The notes beneath the pieces are model-generated. The model saw only the letters and a list, made by a program, of their open reading frames with translations, had not been told where the DNA came from and did not search any database. This document shows positions 25,890 to 34,575 of a stretch of DNA of 64,000 nucleotides, in pieces; positions within the stretch are counted from its first letter, which is position 1, and each line of letters opens with the position of its first letter. Source of the stretch: Priestia megaterium (lineage in GTDB: Bacteria; Bacillota; Bacilli; Bacillales; Bacillaceae_H); the NCBI GenBank assembly GCA_008180335.1, contig VTEF01000002.1, positions 697,648 through 761,647 of the forward strand, read 5' to 3'. Both the position numbers and the translations under genes were made by a program.

Positions 25890-26639
25890 ATGTCATTTGA
25901 ACAACTGGTCGTTATTGTAACTGGTGCAGCAAATGGGATCGGAAAAGAAGTTTCCCGTGAATATGCTAAAAAAGGTGCAAGGGTCGTGTTAGCAGATGTT
26001 GATGAAACAGAAGGATTGCATCATGCAGAAGCAATTAATAGAATGGGCGGACAAGCGATTTTTGTGAAGACAGATATAAGAAAAGAAGAAGACGTTATTC
26101 AGTTAATGAATAAAACAGTCGAACAATACGGAACGATTGATATATTAATTAATAATGCGGGAGTGTCAAGGTGGAAGTCTCCTTATGAGCTGTCGATTGA
26201 CGAATGGGATGACATAATTAATACAAATTTAAGAAGTGTTTTTTTATGTTCAAGAGAAGCGGCTAAAATTATGCGTGAAAATGAAACAGGCGGATCAATT
26301 GTTAATTTAGCTTCCACGAGAGCAATCATGTCAGAACCTAATACAGAAGCATACGCAGCAACTAAAGGCGGAATTGTAGCTTTAACACATGCATTAGCTA
26401 TTTCATTAAGCGATGATTACATAACTGTAAATGCTATTTCACCTGGATGGATTGAAACAAATAACTATGAAGAACTGCGTGAGATTGATCATGCTCAGCA
26501 TCCATCTAAACGCGTAGGAACGCCTTTGGATATAGCTAAAGCTTGTTTATATTTAACACATGTCGATAACAACTTTGTGACTGGTACAAATTTAGTTGTT
26601 GATGGCGGAATGACGCGTAAAATGATTTATGAACATTAA
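25890..26639 (+). CDS. Short-chain dehydrogenase/reductase
   Basis: A 249-aa classical SDR. NAD(P) motif TGAANGIGKE; an Asp-rich LADVDE after strand 2 suggests NAD(H) preference. NNAG motif NNAGVSR, catalytic Ser in NLASTRA, Tyr/Lys pair in YAATKGG, and C-terminal GTNLVVDGGMTRKM. Substrate not predictable; glucose/3-oxoacyl reductase-like. Shine-Dalgarno AAAAAGGAGGC. It lies 21 bases after the DHH gene and ends before the metE riboswitch region. Confidence 0.85.
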   Translation: MSFEQLVVIVTGAANGIGKEVSREYAKKGARVVLADVDETEGLHHAEAINRMGGQAIFVKTDIRKEEDVIQLMNKTVEQYGTIDILINNAGVSRWKSPYELSIDEWDDIINTNLRSVFLCSREAAKIMRENETGGSIVNLASTRAIMSEPNTEAYAATKGGIVALTHALAISLSDDYITVNAISPGWIETNNYEELREIDHAQHPSKRVGTPLDIAKACLYLTHVDNNFVTGTNLVVDGGMTRKMIYEH

Positions 26640-26714
26640 AAATAGAGCCAAAACTCGTTTTTTATGGTTAAATTTTAAAGAAAATAAAAAACATAAAAAA
26701 ATAAATTTTCAGAC

Positions 26715-26743
26715 TTGATTTAATAATTGAAATAATGTATTGT
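26715..26743 (+). promoter_or_regulatory. Promoter of the metE riboswitch transcript
   Basis: TTGATT (26715-26720), 17-base spacer, TATTGT (26738-26743), about 45 bases before the aptamer. Confidence 0.45.
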
Positions 26744-26789
26744 TATTTTCAATTCCTATTTCACAGGAAGGAAAATGAATATAGTTCAT

Positions 26790-26965
26790 GCATTAGGTGT
26801 TAAAAGAACGATCTTTTAACTTAAAAGGGAAGCTCGGTGAAAATCCGACACGGTCGCGCCACTGTAAAGAGGAGCTAATTATCATTACCACTGTTTAAAG
26901 AACGGGAAGGGATAAAAAGCGACGATTCGAAGTCAGGAGACCTGCCTATTGTTTGCACTCAGAAC
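26790..26965 (+). ncRNA. Cobalamin riboswitch controlling metE
   Basis: Contains the class hallmarks in order: GGGAAGCTCGGTGAAAATCC, CGCGCCACTGTAA, AACGGGAAGG, and the B12 box AGTCAGGAGACCTGCC (26931-26946). The expression platform is a terminator at 27047-27072. Binding of adenosylcobalamin would stop metE expression, since B12-dependent MetH can then be used. Aptamer boundaries are approximate. Confidence 0.93.
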
Positions 26966-27046
26966 CTACGCGTCATAGGGAGAGGTGATTGGCTTGGTAT
27001 TGATTAACGATTTTACATGTTTCAATACTTCTTAAAGTTATCATCC

Positions 27047-27072
27047 AACTCTCTGACTCAGAGAGTTTTTTT
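27047..27072 (+). terminator. Riboswitch-controlled terminator before metE
   Basis: AACTCTCT / AGAGAGTT stem with loop GACTC followed by seven T, only 34 bases before the metE start. Confidence 0.85.
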
Positions 27073-27105
27073 ATTAAAAAAACGAGATGAAAAGAGGAGA
27101 TTATT

Positions 27106-29382
27106 GTGACTGTAAAAAATTCAACGATTGGTTACCCTAGAATTGGAAGAAACAGAGAATGGAAAAAAGCAATTGAATCTTATTGGAAAAATGAATGTAC
27201 AGAAGCGCAGCTGCATGAACAATTAGAACAATTGTATATACAGCAAATTGCTGTTCAGCAAGAAAAAGGAATTGATCTAATTGCAGTTGGTGATTTTAGC
27301 TACTACGATCACATTCTTGATACAGCTTTTATGTTTAATATTATTCCGAAGCGATTCAAGCAGCAAAATTTATCAAAGCTCGATACATATTATGCAATGG
27401 CTCGCGGTAATGAAGCAGCGCAAGCATGCGAAATGACAAAATGGTTTAATACAAATTATCACTACATTGTACCTGAATTTGCTGATGCTGAACCGACGCT
27501 AGTAGAAAATCGTCCATTAGCGTATTGGAAAAAAGCAAAAGAGGCTCTGAATATAAATGGAAAACCGGTTCTTGTTGGACCAGCTACTTTTATTTTACTA
27601 GGAAAAGGATATGAACAAAAAGACGTATCCACACTATTTAAACAATTGACACCTCTTTATGTCCAAGTTTTAAAAGAATTAGAAGAGGCAGGGGTAGAAT
27701 GGGTTCAAATTGATGAACCAATTTTTGTTACAGATCAAGCAAATGATTACTGGAAAGAGATAGACGCTTTTTATCAAGAACTAGCAGCTGCCGTAAATGA
27801 GTTGAAAATCGTCGTTCAAACCTATTTTGAATCGGTCACTGACTATAATAAGTTTGTGTCGTTACCTGTTTCAGGATTTGGGTTAGACTTCGTATACGAT
27901 GAAGGTCAAAATATTGCGGCTATTCGTCAAAATGGATTTCCAGAAGATAAACACTTATTTGCAGGTCTCATTGATGGCCGAAACATATGGAAAGGTTCGC
28001 TTAGTGAAAAGCAGGCATTTATCGAAGACTTACTTACATTTGTCTCTGAAGAAAAATTAGTGATTCAGCCATCAAGCACGTTGCTTCACGTACCAGTTAC
28101 CGTAAAAAGTGAAACAGATCTAGATGAACAAATAAAGAGCGGACTAAGTTTCGCAGAAGAAAAGCTAGAAGAATTACACTTATTAATAGACTTGCTTCAG
28201 AACAAACATGAAAAAGTTAATCAGTATGAGGAAGAATTAGCAAAATTTCTTCAATCATCAAGCCGGCTGAATAGCGCTGTTCGTTCAGAATTAGCTAACA
28301 TAACGGATGAAGACATATCCCGTGCTTCAACGGCTGAACGTCAACTTTTACAAAAAAAGAAATTTAATTTACCGTTACTTCCAACAACAACAATTGGAAG
28401 CTTACCGCAAACAACAGAAGTAAGACAAAATCGTTTAAAATGGAAGCAAAAACAAATAACAGATGAACAATATGATCAATTCATTCAAGATGAAATGAAA
28501 CGCTGGATTAAGATTCAAGAAGAAATCGGCTTAGATGTTCTTGTTCATGGAGAATTTGAGCGTACTGATATGGTTGAATACTTCGGTGCGAAGTTAGATG
28601 GCATGACAGTTACGAAAAACGGCTGGGTACAATCATATGGATCACGCTGCGTTCGTCCGCCTGTTATTTATGGAGATGTTTCTCTTAGTGAAACAATGAC
28701 TGTAAAAGAAAGTGTCTATGCTCAAAGTTTAACTGAAAAAGTAGTAAAAGGAATGTTAACAGGTCCTGTCACAATTTTGAATTGGTCATTTCCACGTGTA
28801 GATTTACCGCGTCACGAGATTATGAATCAAATCGGACTGGCTATTCGCAAGGAAGTAAAAGCACTTGAAGAAAACGGTATTGAGATGATTCAAGTTGACG
28901 AGCCTGCATTACGAGAAGGATTGCCAATCAAGAAAGAAAAACGTGAAGCATACTTGCATGCTACAGTTTATGCGTTTAAATTAGCTACAACAGATGTGAG
29001 GGATACAACGCAAATTCATACACATATGTGTTATTCAAAGTTCGATGATATGATCGCAACGATTTCAGCTTTAGATGCAGATGTGATTTCCATTGAAGCA
29101 TCAAGAAGCCATGGGAATATTATCGCATCATTTGAAAACTTCCACTATGATAAAGAAATTGGCTTAGGTGTATATGATATTCACAGTCCTCGTGTACCTT
29201 CTGTTGAAGAAATGATTCATAATATTGATCGTGCATTGAGTGTCTTAGACAAACAGTTATTCTGGGTCAACCCCGATTGCGGACTAAAAACACGCAATGA
29301 AAAGCAAGTTATTGAGGCATTAACGAAAATGGTAGAAGCTACAAACCAATATCGTAAAAAAGTAGCGTTGCAACTAAACTGA
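27106..29382 (+). CDS. metE: Cobalamin-independent methionine synthase MetE
   Basis: A 758-aa enzyme transferring a methyl group from 5-methyltetrahydropteroyl-triglutamate to homocysteine. The N-terminal barrel begins STIGYPRIGRNREWKKAIE. The C-terminal catalytic barrel has TTTIGSLPQTTEVR, DVLVHGEFERTDMVEYFG, and the zinc ligands in HTHMCYSKF, SIEASRSHG and NPDCGLKTR. GTG start after AAGAGGAGAT. Its expression is under the cobalamin riboswitch directly upstream, a classical arrangement in bacteria that also have MetH. Confidence 0.96.
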   Translation: MTVKNSTIGYPRIGRNREWKKAIESYWKNECTEAQLHEQLEQLYIQQIAVQQEKGIDLIAVGDFSYYDHILDTAFMFNIIPKRFKQQNLSKLDTYYAMARGNEAAQACEMTKWFNTNYHYIVPEFADAEPTLVENRPLAYWKKAKEALNINGKPVLVGPATFILLGKGYEQKDVSTLFKQLTPLYVQVLKELEEAGVEWVQIDEPIFVTDQANDYWKEIDAFYQELAAAVNELKIVVQTYFESVTDYNKFVSLPVSGFGLDFVYDEGQNIAAIRQNGFPEDKHLFAGLIDGRNIWKGSLSEKQAFIEDLLTFVSEEKLVIQPSSTLLHVPVTVKSETDLDEQIKSGLSFAEEKLEELHLLIDLLQNKHEKVNQYEEELAKFLQSSSRLNSAVRSELANITDEDISRASTAERQLLQKKKFNLPLLPTTTIGSLPQTTEVRQNRLKWKQKQITDEQYDQFIQDEMKRWIKIQEEIGLDVLVHGEFERTDMVEYFGAKLDGMTVTKNGWVQSYGSRCVRPPVIYGDVSLSETMTVKESVYAQSLTEKVVKGMLTGPVTILNWSFPRVDLPRHEIMNQIGLAIRKEVKALEENGIEMIQVDEPALREGLPIKKEKREAYLHATVYAFKLATTDVRDTTQIHTHMCYSKFDDMIATISALDADVISIEASRSHGNIIASFENFHYDKEIGLGVYDIHSPRVPSVEEMIHNIDRALSVLDKQLFWVNPDCGLKTRNEKQVIEALTKMVEATNQYRKKVALQLN

Positions 29383-29393
29383 GGAATGGAAAA

Positions 29394-29426
29394 TAAAAAG
29401 CTCAGATGTTAATCTGAGCTTTTTAT
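29394..29426. terminator. Bidirectional terminator metE / HxlR gene
   Basis: AAAAAGCTCAGAT-GTTA... / ATCTGAGCTTTTT stem, A and T runs on both sides, between convergent genes. Confidence 0.88.
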
Positions 29427-29427
29427 T

Positions 29428-29748
29428 TTAGTTTTGTTCTACTTCTAGCCAATCTTGTGACCATTTCTCTATTTGTTTCATAACAGGTTCTAGTGCAGCA
29501 CCTTTATCTGTTAAGGAATATTCAATGCGCACTGGTGTCTCAGGAAATACTTCCCGCTTTACGATACCTTGTTGTTCTAAGTCTTTTAAGCGTTCTGATA
29601 GTACCCTGCCACTAATTGATATGGATGACTCAATTGCGCAAAAGCGTTGAGGGCCGGAAAGCAGTTGATAAATAATTAGACCTGTCCAGCGCTGGCTTAA
29701 AATGGCCATTGCTTTTTCGAATCTTGGGCACAATATCGATTGATTCAT
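29428..29748 (-). CDS. HxlR-family regulator with conserved N-terminal Cys (YodB/CatR-like)
   Basis: A 106-aa winged-helix regulator: LCPRFEKAMAILSQRWTGLI at the start, then GPQRFCAIESSI, GRVLSERLKDLEQQGIVKRE and PETPVRIEYSLTDKG, which is very close to Bacillus CatR/YodB. Cys7 corresponds to the redox-sensing cysteine (Cys6/Cys7) that reacts with quinones and diamide in those repressors. Targets are unknown and neither catE nor azoR lies beside it, so it may act on a distant promoter or its own. ATG with a modest GGAGTGGAT upstream. Confidence 0.82.
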   Translation of the reverse strand: MNQSILCPRFEKAMAILSQRWTGLIIYQLLSGPQRFCAIESSISISGRVLSERLKDLEQQGIVKREVFPETPVRIEYSLTDKGAALEPVMKQIEKWSQDWLEVEQN

Positions 29749-29851
29749 ACTTATCCACTCCTACATATTTATTATAGCATAAAAAATAATGAATAAACAT
29801 GTTACAATCAAGTTGGTATTATAAAGTAGATTACATAAAGTAAGTGCATTT

Positions 29852-29902
29852 GGTTTATCCAAAGGATAACAAAAGTGTCGAGCTGACAACACTTGATTTT
29901 TT
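29852..29902 (+). ncRNA. Orphan structured RNA/terminator candidate
   Basis: Two consecutive hairpin-forming stretches lie in the intergenic region: GTTTATCC-AAA-GGATAAC (about 29853-29870) and AAGTGT / ACACTT (29873-29894), the second followed by GATTTTTTTAC. No + strand gene lies just up- or downstream, so it would end an independent short RNA or readthrough. No clear promoter. Confidence 0.3.
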
Positions 29903-29998
29903 TACAAGAATCACATTACATACTTCTATGAAAGCTTAGTTGTTTAAAAGGCCGATATGGCCAATGGTTTAAAATTACAATCAAGCAAAATCGAATTG

Positions 29999-30562
29999 TT
30001 ACTTATCAAGGAGCCAAGTCTTCAAAATGGCAGCATATTCACGAGAATATGTTTGGAGCTTTACAGCATTCGGTGTTTTTGCAGCTAATGGGCTAACATG
30101 AAAACCTTGCCGTTTGGCAATAAGAGATGCGCGAAATAGATGAAAATCATTGCTAATTAATACAATGTCTTTGTTTGTAATGTCAACGAGTTGTTTTGTA
30201 TACAGAAAATTTTCATACGTAGACGTAGACTGTTCTTCTTTAATAAGTCGATCTGAACTAACGCCTTTTGCAGTTAAAAACTGATACATCGCCTCAGCTT
30301 CTGTAATATCTTCATCATTCCCTTGGCCGCCTGTTAAAATCGCTTTTGTATCAGGGTTATCTTCTAAATAATGAAGAGCAGTGACCGTTCGTTCATATAA
30401 GCTTAAAGACATTTCAGTTCCGTTTACTTTAGCTCCTAATACCATTACATAATCAGCATTGCGAGGAGCTTGCTGGTTTGCTGCTTCATACATAAAATAA
30501 GAAATAACACATACGTAAATGACGATTACAAAGAAAATTAACATGACAATTTTGCGCTTCAT
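29999..30562 (-). CDS. DUF218 (SanA/YdcF-like) membrane-anchored protein
   Basis: A 187-aa protein with one N-terminal transmembrane helix (about residues 5-27) and a DUF218 domain outside the membrane: ADYVMVLGAKVNG, LTGGQGNDEDITEAEAM, STSTYENFLYTK and LISNDFHLFRAS are family motifs. SanA/ElyC relatives influence envelope permeability; the reaction is unknown. The ATG at 30562 has AAGAAGGTG 6 nt upstream; the in-frame GTG at 30571 is inside that site. Stands alone. Confidence 0.82.
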   Translation of the reverse strand: MKRKIVMLIFFVIVIYVCVISYFMYEAANQQAPRNADYVMVLGAKVNGTEMSLSLYERTVTALHYLEDNPDTKAILTGGQGNDEDITEAEAMYQFLTAKGVSSDRLIKEEQSTSTYENFLYTKQLVDITNKDIVLISNDFHLFRASLIAKRQGFHVSPLAAKTPNAVKLQTYSREYAAILKTWLLDK

Positions 30563-30823
30563 AACGAACACCTTCTTATTTATAAAGGTAATGATTTCTA
30601 ATTACAGTCTATTATACTGCGTCGCTAGGGAATGTCTACTATAATAGAAGAAAATTAAAATATGTAAAAATGAGGCAAAATTTTATCGAAAAAAGATAGC
30701 TTCATGATAAGTTCAAGGATATAATCGTAATGCATGTATCTATCTAAAGTCAAAGCGGCTTATCTCTTCATCGTTCGTTTATTTTTATACAAGCTGATTG
30801 TAATAGCAGAAAGGAGAACAAAA

Positions 30824-31102
30824 GTGAAGAAAAAAACAGACTGGCGCTATCGAGTTGCTCATCGTGAGGCATTAATTGGACTGGCGCTTGCGATATTCCA
30901 CTTCATTTGGTGGTTTGGATTTACATATGGGATTGGTTCAAAACCAGTTTCCGAATATACATACATATTAGGGTTTCCTGCGTGGTTCTTTTATAGTTGT
31001 ATCGTAGGAATTCCGTTGATCATTATTCTTGTATCGATTGTTGTACGCTTTTTCTTTTCAGAACTGCCTTTAGAAGAAGACGAGCGAGGTGATCAATCAT
31101 GA
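30824..31102 (+). CDS. yhdT: YhdT-like DUF997 small membrane protein
   Basis: A 92-aa protein with two transmembrane helices and the DUF997 pattern WRYRVAHREALIGLALAIFHFIWWF then FPAWFFYSCIVG. It is almost always encoded directly before panF, where it behaves as a small partner subunit of the pantothenate symporter. GTG start at 30824 with AAAGGAG 7 nt upstream, preferred to the ATG at 30734. The stop overlaps the panF ATG by 4 bases (ATGA). Confidence 0.85.
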   Translation: MKKKTDWRYRVAHREALIGLALAIFHFIWWFGFTYGIGSKPVSEYTYILGFPAWFFYSCIVGIPLIIILVSIVVRFFFSELPLEEDERGDQS

Positions 31103-32559
31103 ATTGGGCTGTCATTGTTCCGCTCGTTTTATTTGTCGCTTTTATCTTTATGATAGGGTTTATTACGTCAAAGCGAACAAGCAAAGCAAACTCCTTTATC
31201 AATGATTACTTTTTAGGCAGCCGAGAACTGGGAGGCTTTGTATTGGCTATGACAATGGTTGCTACTTATGGAAGTGCAAGTAGCTTTATTGGCGGACCAG
31301 GCACTGCTTATCAAACCGGGCTTGGCTGGGTGTTATTATCTGTTATTCAAGTTGTGACAGGTTATTTTGTCTTAACCACACTTGGAAAAAAGTTTGCGAT
31401 TATTTCACGTAAAATGAATGCAGTGACCTTGGTGGACTTTCTGAAACAGCGTTACGAAAGCAATGTAGTGGTCATTGTTTCTTCAATTAGCATTGTCATC
31501 TTTTTATTTGCATCACTTGCAGCTCAATGGGTTGGAGGCGCGCGCTTAATTGAGTCATTTGTTGGAATTTCTTATACAAGTGCACTTGCAATCTTTGCGG
31601 TGACGGTTTTAGTATATGTATCCATTGGCGGCTTTCGTGCTGTCGTCTTAACAGATGCACTTCAAGGTATTGTGATGCTTGGTGGAACAATTATTTTATT
31701 AGTTGCTACTGTACATGCCGGTGGAGGAGTAGAGGCAATTATGCAAGATCTAGTGAAAGAAAATCCTAATCTTGTAAGTCCTTATGGAGCAGACGGTTCA
31801 TTAACACCGCTTTATCTCTCATCCTTTTGGATTTTAATTGGAGTTGGTGTTGTTGGGTTGCCTCAAATAGCCGTTCGAGCAATGTCTTATAAAAATTCAA
31901 AAGCGATGCATCAAGCGATGATTATTGGTACAATTGTAGTCGGAGTTATTATGCTTGGGATGCATTTAATCGGCGTGTTTGCACGTGCCATTATCCCTGG
32001 AATTGAAGTAGGAGACAGTGTAATGCCAACCTTGACATTAAAAATACTTCCTGATTGGCTTGCAGGTATTGTTTTAGCTGCTCCTATGGCTGCGATTATG
32101 TCTACTGTAGATTCAATTTTGCTTATTATAAGCTCGTCTATTGTAAAAGACCTTTATCTAAATTATATCAATCCAAAAGCCGCGGAGAAGCAAGTAAAAA
32201 GATGGGGGTTTTCAACAACAATGGTCGTTGGAATTCTTGTTTCATTATTAGCTGTTAAACCTCCTGACTTGCTTATTTGGTTTAACTTATTTTCATTCGG
32301 CGGACTAGAAGCTGTATTTATATGGCCTATTATTTTAGGGCTGTATTGGTCTAAGGGGAATAAATATGGAGCAATGACTAGCATGATTACAGGGTTACTT
32401 TCTTATATCATCATTCATACATATTTTCCAAATCCATTTGGCATGCATACAGTTGTGCTACCAGTACTATTATCTCTCATTATGTTTATTTTGTTTAGTC
32501 TTTTAACGCAAGCTAAAACGATCCACTTAGAAGAACAACTCAAAAGAAATTATTTATAA
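31099..32559 (+). CDS. panF: Sodium/pantothenate symporter PanF
   Basis: A 486-aa transporter of the sodium:solute symporter family, about 13 hydrophobic segments. Family features: NDYFLGSRELGGFVLAMTMVATYGSASSFIGGPG, the unwound helix and sodium site region AAPMAAIMSTVDSILLIISSSIVKDLY, and LLIWFNLFSFGGLEAVF. Pairing with YhdT points to pantothenate rather than proline or sugars. Imports vitamin B5 for coenzyme A synthesis. Translationally coupled to yhdT. Confidence 0.88.
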   Translation: MNWAVIVPLVLFVAFIFMIGFITSKRTSKANSFINDYFLGSRELGGFVLAMTMVATYGSASSFIGGPGTAYQTGLGWVLLSVIQVVTGYFVLTTLGKKFAIISRKMNAVTLVDFLKQRYESNVVVIVSSISIVIFLFASLAAQWVGGARLIESFVGISYTSALAIFAVTVLVYVSIGGFRAVVLTDALQGIVMLGGTIILLVATVHAGGGVEAIMQDLVKENPNLVSPYGADGSLTPLYLSSFWILIGVGVVGLPQIAVRAMSYKNSKAMHQAMIIGTIVVGVIMLGMHLIGVFARAIIPGIEVGDSVMPTLTLKILPDWLAGIVLAAPMAAIMSTVDSILLIISSSIVKDLYLNYINPKAAEKQVKRWGFSTTMVVGILVSLLAVKPPDLLIWFNLFSFGGLEAVFIWPIILGLYWSKGNKYGAMTSMITGLLSYIIIHTYFPNPFGMHTVVLPVLLSLIMFILFSLLTQAKTIHLEEQLKRNYL

Positions 32560-32621
32560 AATGAAATGAAAAAATGATATATCACTTAAAAGTGCCTTTA
32601 ATTTCAATCTTTCTAATCGTT

Positions 32622-32785
32622 GAAGTTAGCTAAAAGGATAATAGGGAAATCGGTGAAAATCCGATGCAGCCCCCGCTACTGTAAGTGCGGATGAACCTGC
32701 TTGAAACCACTGGTTAGAACCGGGAAGGGAGCAGAAGTAAAGTGAAGCACGAGCCAGGAGACCTGCTTTTAAAGATGTATTCTTA
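32622..32785 (+). ncRNA. Cobalamin riboswitch controlling cbiP-btuCD
   Basis: GGGAAATCGGTGAAAATCC, GCAGCCCCCGCTACTGTAAG, AACCGGGAAGG and the B12 box GAGCCAGGAGACCTGC (32751-32766) are all consensus. It is followed by a terminator at 32841-32872. High cobalamin should shut off salvage and uptake genes downstream. Boundaries approximate. Confidence 0.95.
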
Positions 32786-32840
32786 TTTTTCGGTGGGAGA
32801 AATAAGTCAAGCGTGCAATGTTGGTCAAAATGTTGTGACG

Positions 32841-32872
32841 AAGCCTTGGCTTTTATAAGTCAAGGTTTTTTG
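32841..32872 (+). terminator. Riboswitch-controlled terminator before cbiP
   Basis: CCTTGGCTT-TTAT-AAGTCAAGG (one G-T pair) followed by six T. Confidence 0.8.
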
Positions 32873-32955
32873 CATTACTTCAAAATGTGATAAAAACGTT
32901 TCGTTTGACTAACACGCATTCAGCGAACGGCTGAATAAAAGAGGAGTGAGAATCG

Positions 32956-34464
32956 ATGAAAACAAGTAAACCGATTATGATTCAAGGTACGCATTCTGAT
33001 GCAGGGAAGAGCTTGATTGCCACGGCTTTTTGCCGGATTTTTATGGAGGATGGATATAAAACCGCCCCGTTTAAGTCACAAAACATGGCATTGAATTCTT
33101 ATATCACAGCAGACGGAAAAGAAATCGGCCGCGCGCAAGGCATTCAAGCGGAAGCAGCGAAAGTAGAAGCAACGACGAATATGAATCCCATTCTAATAAA
33201 ACCAACACGAGATCATGAATCACAAATTGTCGTACACGGTGTTCCTCTTCAAAACATGTTTGCTTTTCAATATCGAAAAGAGTTTTTTAACCAAGGATTA
33301 GCTGTCATTACGGAGGCATATGAACAATTATCGAAAGAATTCGATCGTATTGTGATTGAAGGAGCAGGAAGTCCCGCAGAAGTGAATTTAAATGATCGTG
33401 AGCTTGTGAATATGCGTGTTGCAAGTATTGCAAAGTCGCCTGTTATTTTAGTAGGAGATATTGATAAAGGCGGTGTGTTTGCAAGTCTAGTTGGAACGAT
33501 TCAATTATTGCCACAAGAACATCGTTCAAAAATTATTGGTGTGATCATTAATAAATTCCGTGGCGATTTGTCGCTTTTGCAGCCGGGGCTTGACTGGTTT
33601 GAGGATTATACAGGTATTCCAGTCCTAGGGGTTATACCGTATATGCATGATGTAGAAGTCGATGCTGAGGATTCTTTGGCACTTCAGCAGTATTCCACAC
33701 TGGTAAATCCCTTAAAAGAAGTAGACATTGCTGTCATTTCCTATCCGCGTATTTCTAATTTTACGGATATTGATCCGCTTCGGCTAGAGCCAGATTGTCA
33801 TGTACGACTTGTGACGAAAGCTTCTCAGCTCGGAACACCGGATATGATTATTTTACCGGGCAGTAAGAATACAATTGAAGATGCTGAGTTTTTGCATCAA
33901 AGTGGCATTGCAGCTGAAATTCAAACGCTAGCGGCAAAAACAAATGTAAAAGTAATAGGCGTATGCGGCGGCTATCAAATGTTAGGGGAGAAAATTAATG
34001 ACCCTGCTGGCGTGGAGTCGAATCGAGAAAGTATGAATGGGCTAGGCTTATTGCCGATCGAAACAACGATGACGACAGTGAAAAAGACTGAACGAGTCAA
34101 TGGAACAGTGAAGTTAAATGAACAAGCTTTTCCAATTGAAGGATATGAAATTCATATGGGACAGACGTTTTATCAGCAAACCGTTCAGCCGTTCGCACAG
34201 TTGAACGGTTTAAATGAAGGGGTCATGACAGATCAAGTTATGGGAACATATGTGCATGATATCTTCCACAATGATTTGCTTCGTCGTGCGTTGGTAAATG
34301 AAGTAAGGACTCAAAAAGAATTTGAACCAATTCATGAAACGTTTAATAGCAGACAGCGCAAAGAAGAGTCCTTTATGAAGCTAGCAAACTATGTCCGTGA
34401 AGCTGTTAATATGAAGCAGCTGTATCAGATGATTGATGAATATATCGAGAAATCTCAAACATAA
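32956..34464 (+). CDS. cbiP: Cobyric acid synthase CbiP/CobQ
   Basis: A 502-aa glutamine-dependent amidotransferase that amidates four side chains of adenosyl-cobyrinic acid a,c-diamide. The N-terminal dethiobiotin-synthetase-like ATPase domain starts MIQGTHSDAGKSLIATAFCR and contains PFKSQNMALNSYI. The C-terminal class-I glutaminase has its Cys (C337) in GVCGGYQMLG and His in GYEIHMGQT and VHDIFHND. Directly below a cobalamin riboswitch and above btuCD, so this unit handles cobamide synthesis/salvage. Shine-Dalgarno GAGGAGTGAG. No other cob/cbi gene is in the window. Confidence 0.93.
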   Translation: MKTSKPIMIQGTHSDAGKSLIATAFCRIFMEDGYKTAPFKSQNMALNSYITADGKEIGRAQGIQAEAAKVEATTNMNPILIKPTRDHESQIVVHGVPLQNMFAFQYRKEFFNQGLAVITEAYEQLSKEFDRIVIEGAGSPAEVNLNDRELVNMRVASIAKSPVILVGDIDKGGVFASLVGTIQLLPQEHRSKIIGVIINKFRGDLSLLQPGLDWFEDYTGIPVLGVIPYMHDVEVDAEDSLALQQYSTLVNPLKEVDIAVISYPRISNFTDIDPLRLEPDCHVRLVTKASQLGTPDMIILPGSKNTIEDAEFLHQSGIAAEIQTLAAKTNVKVIGVCGGYQMLGEKINDPAGVESNRESMNGLGLLPIETTMTTVKKTERVNGTVKLNEQAFPIEGYEIHMGQTFYQQTVQPFAQLNGLNEGVMTDQVMGTYVHDIFHNDLLRRALVNEVRTQKEFEPIHETFNSRQRKEESFMKLANYVREAVNMKQLYQMIDEYIEKSQT

Positions 34465-34575
34465 ATTGCAGAAAAGGTTGGGAAATATGCAATCTGTGAA
34501 GTAAACCAATCAATAATGTTGAACACAGGAATACAACCCGGCCCTCGTCTGATTTGATAGAGGGAGTTGAAATAC

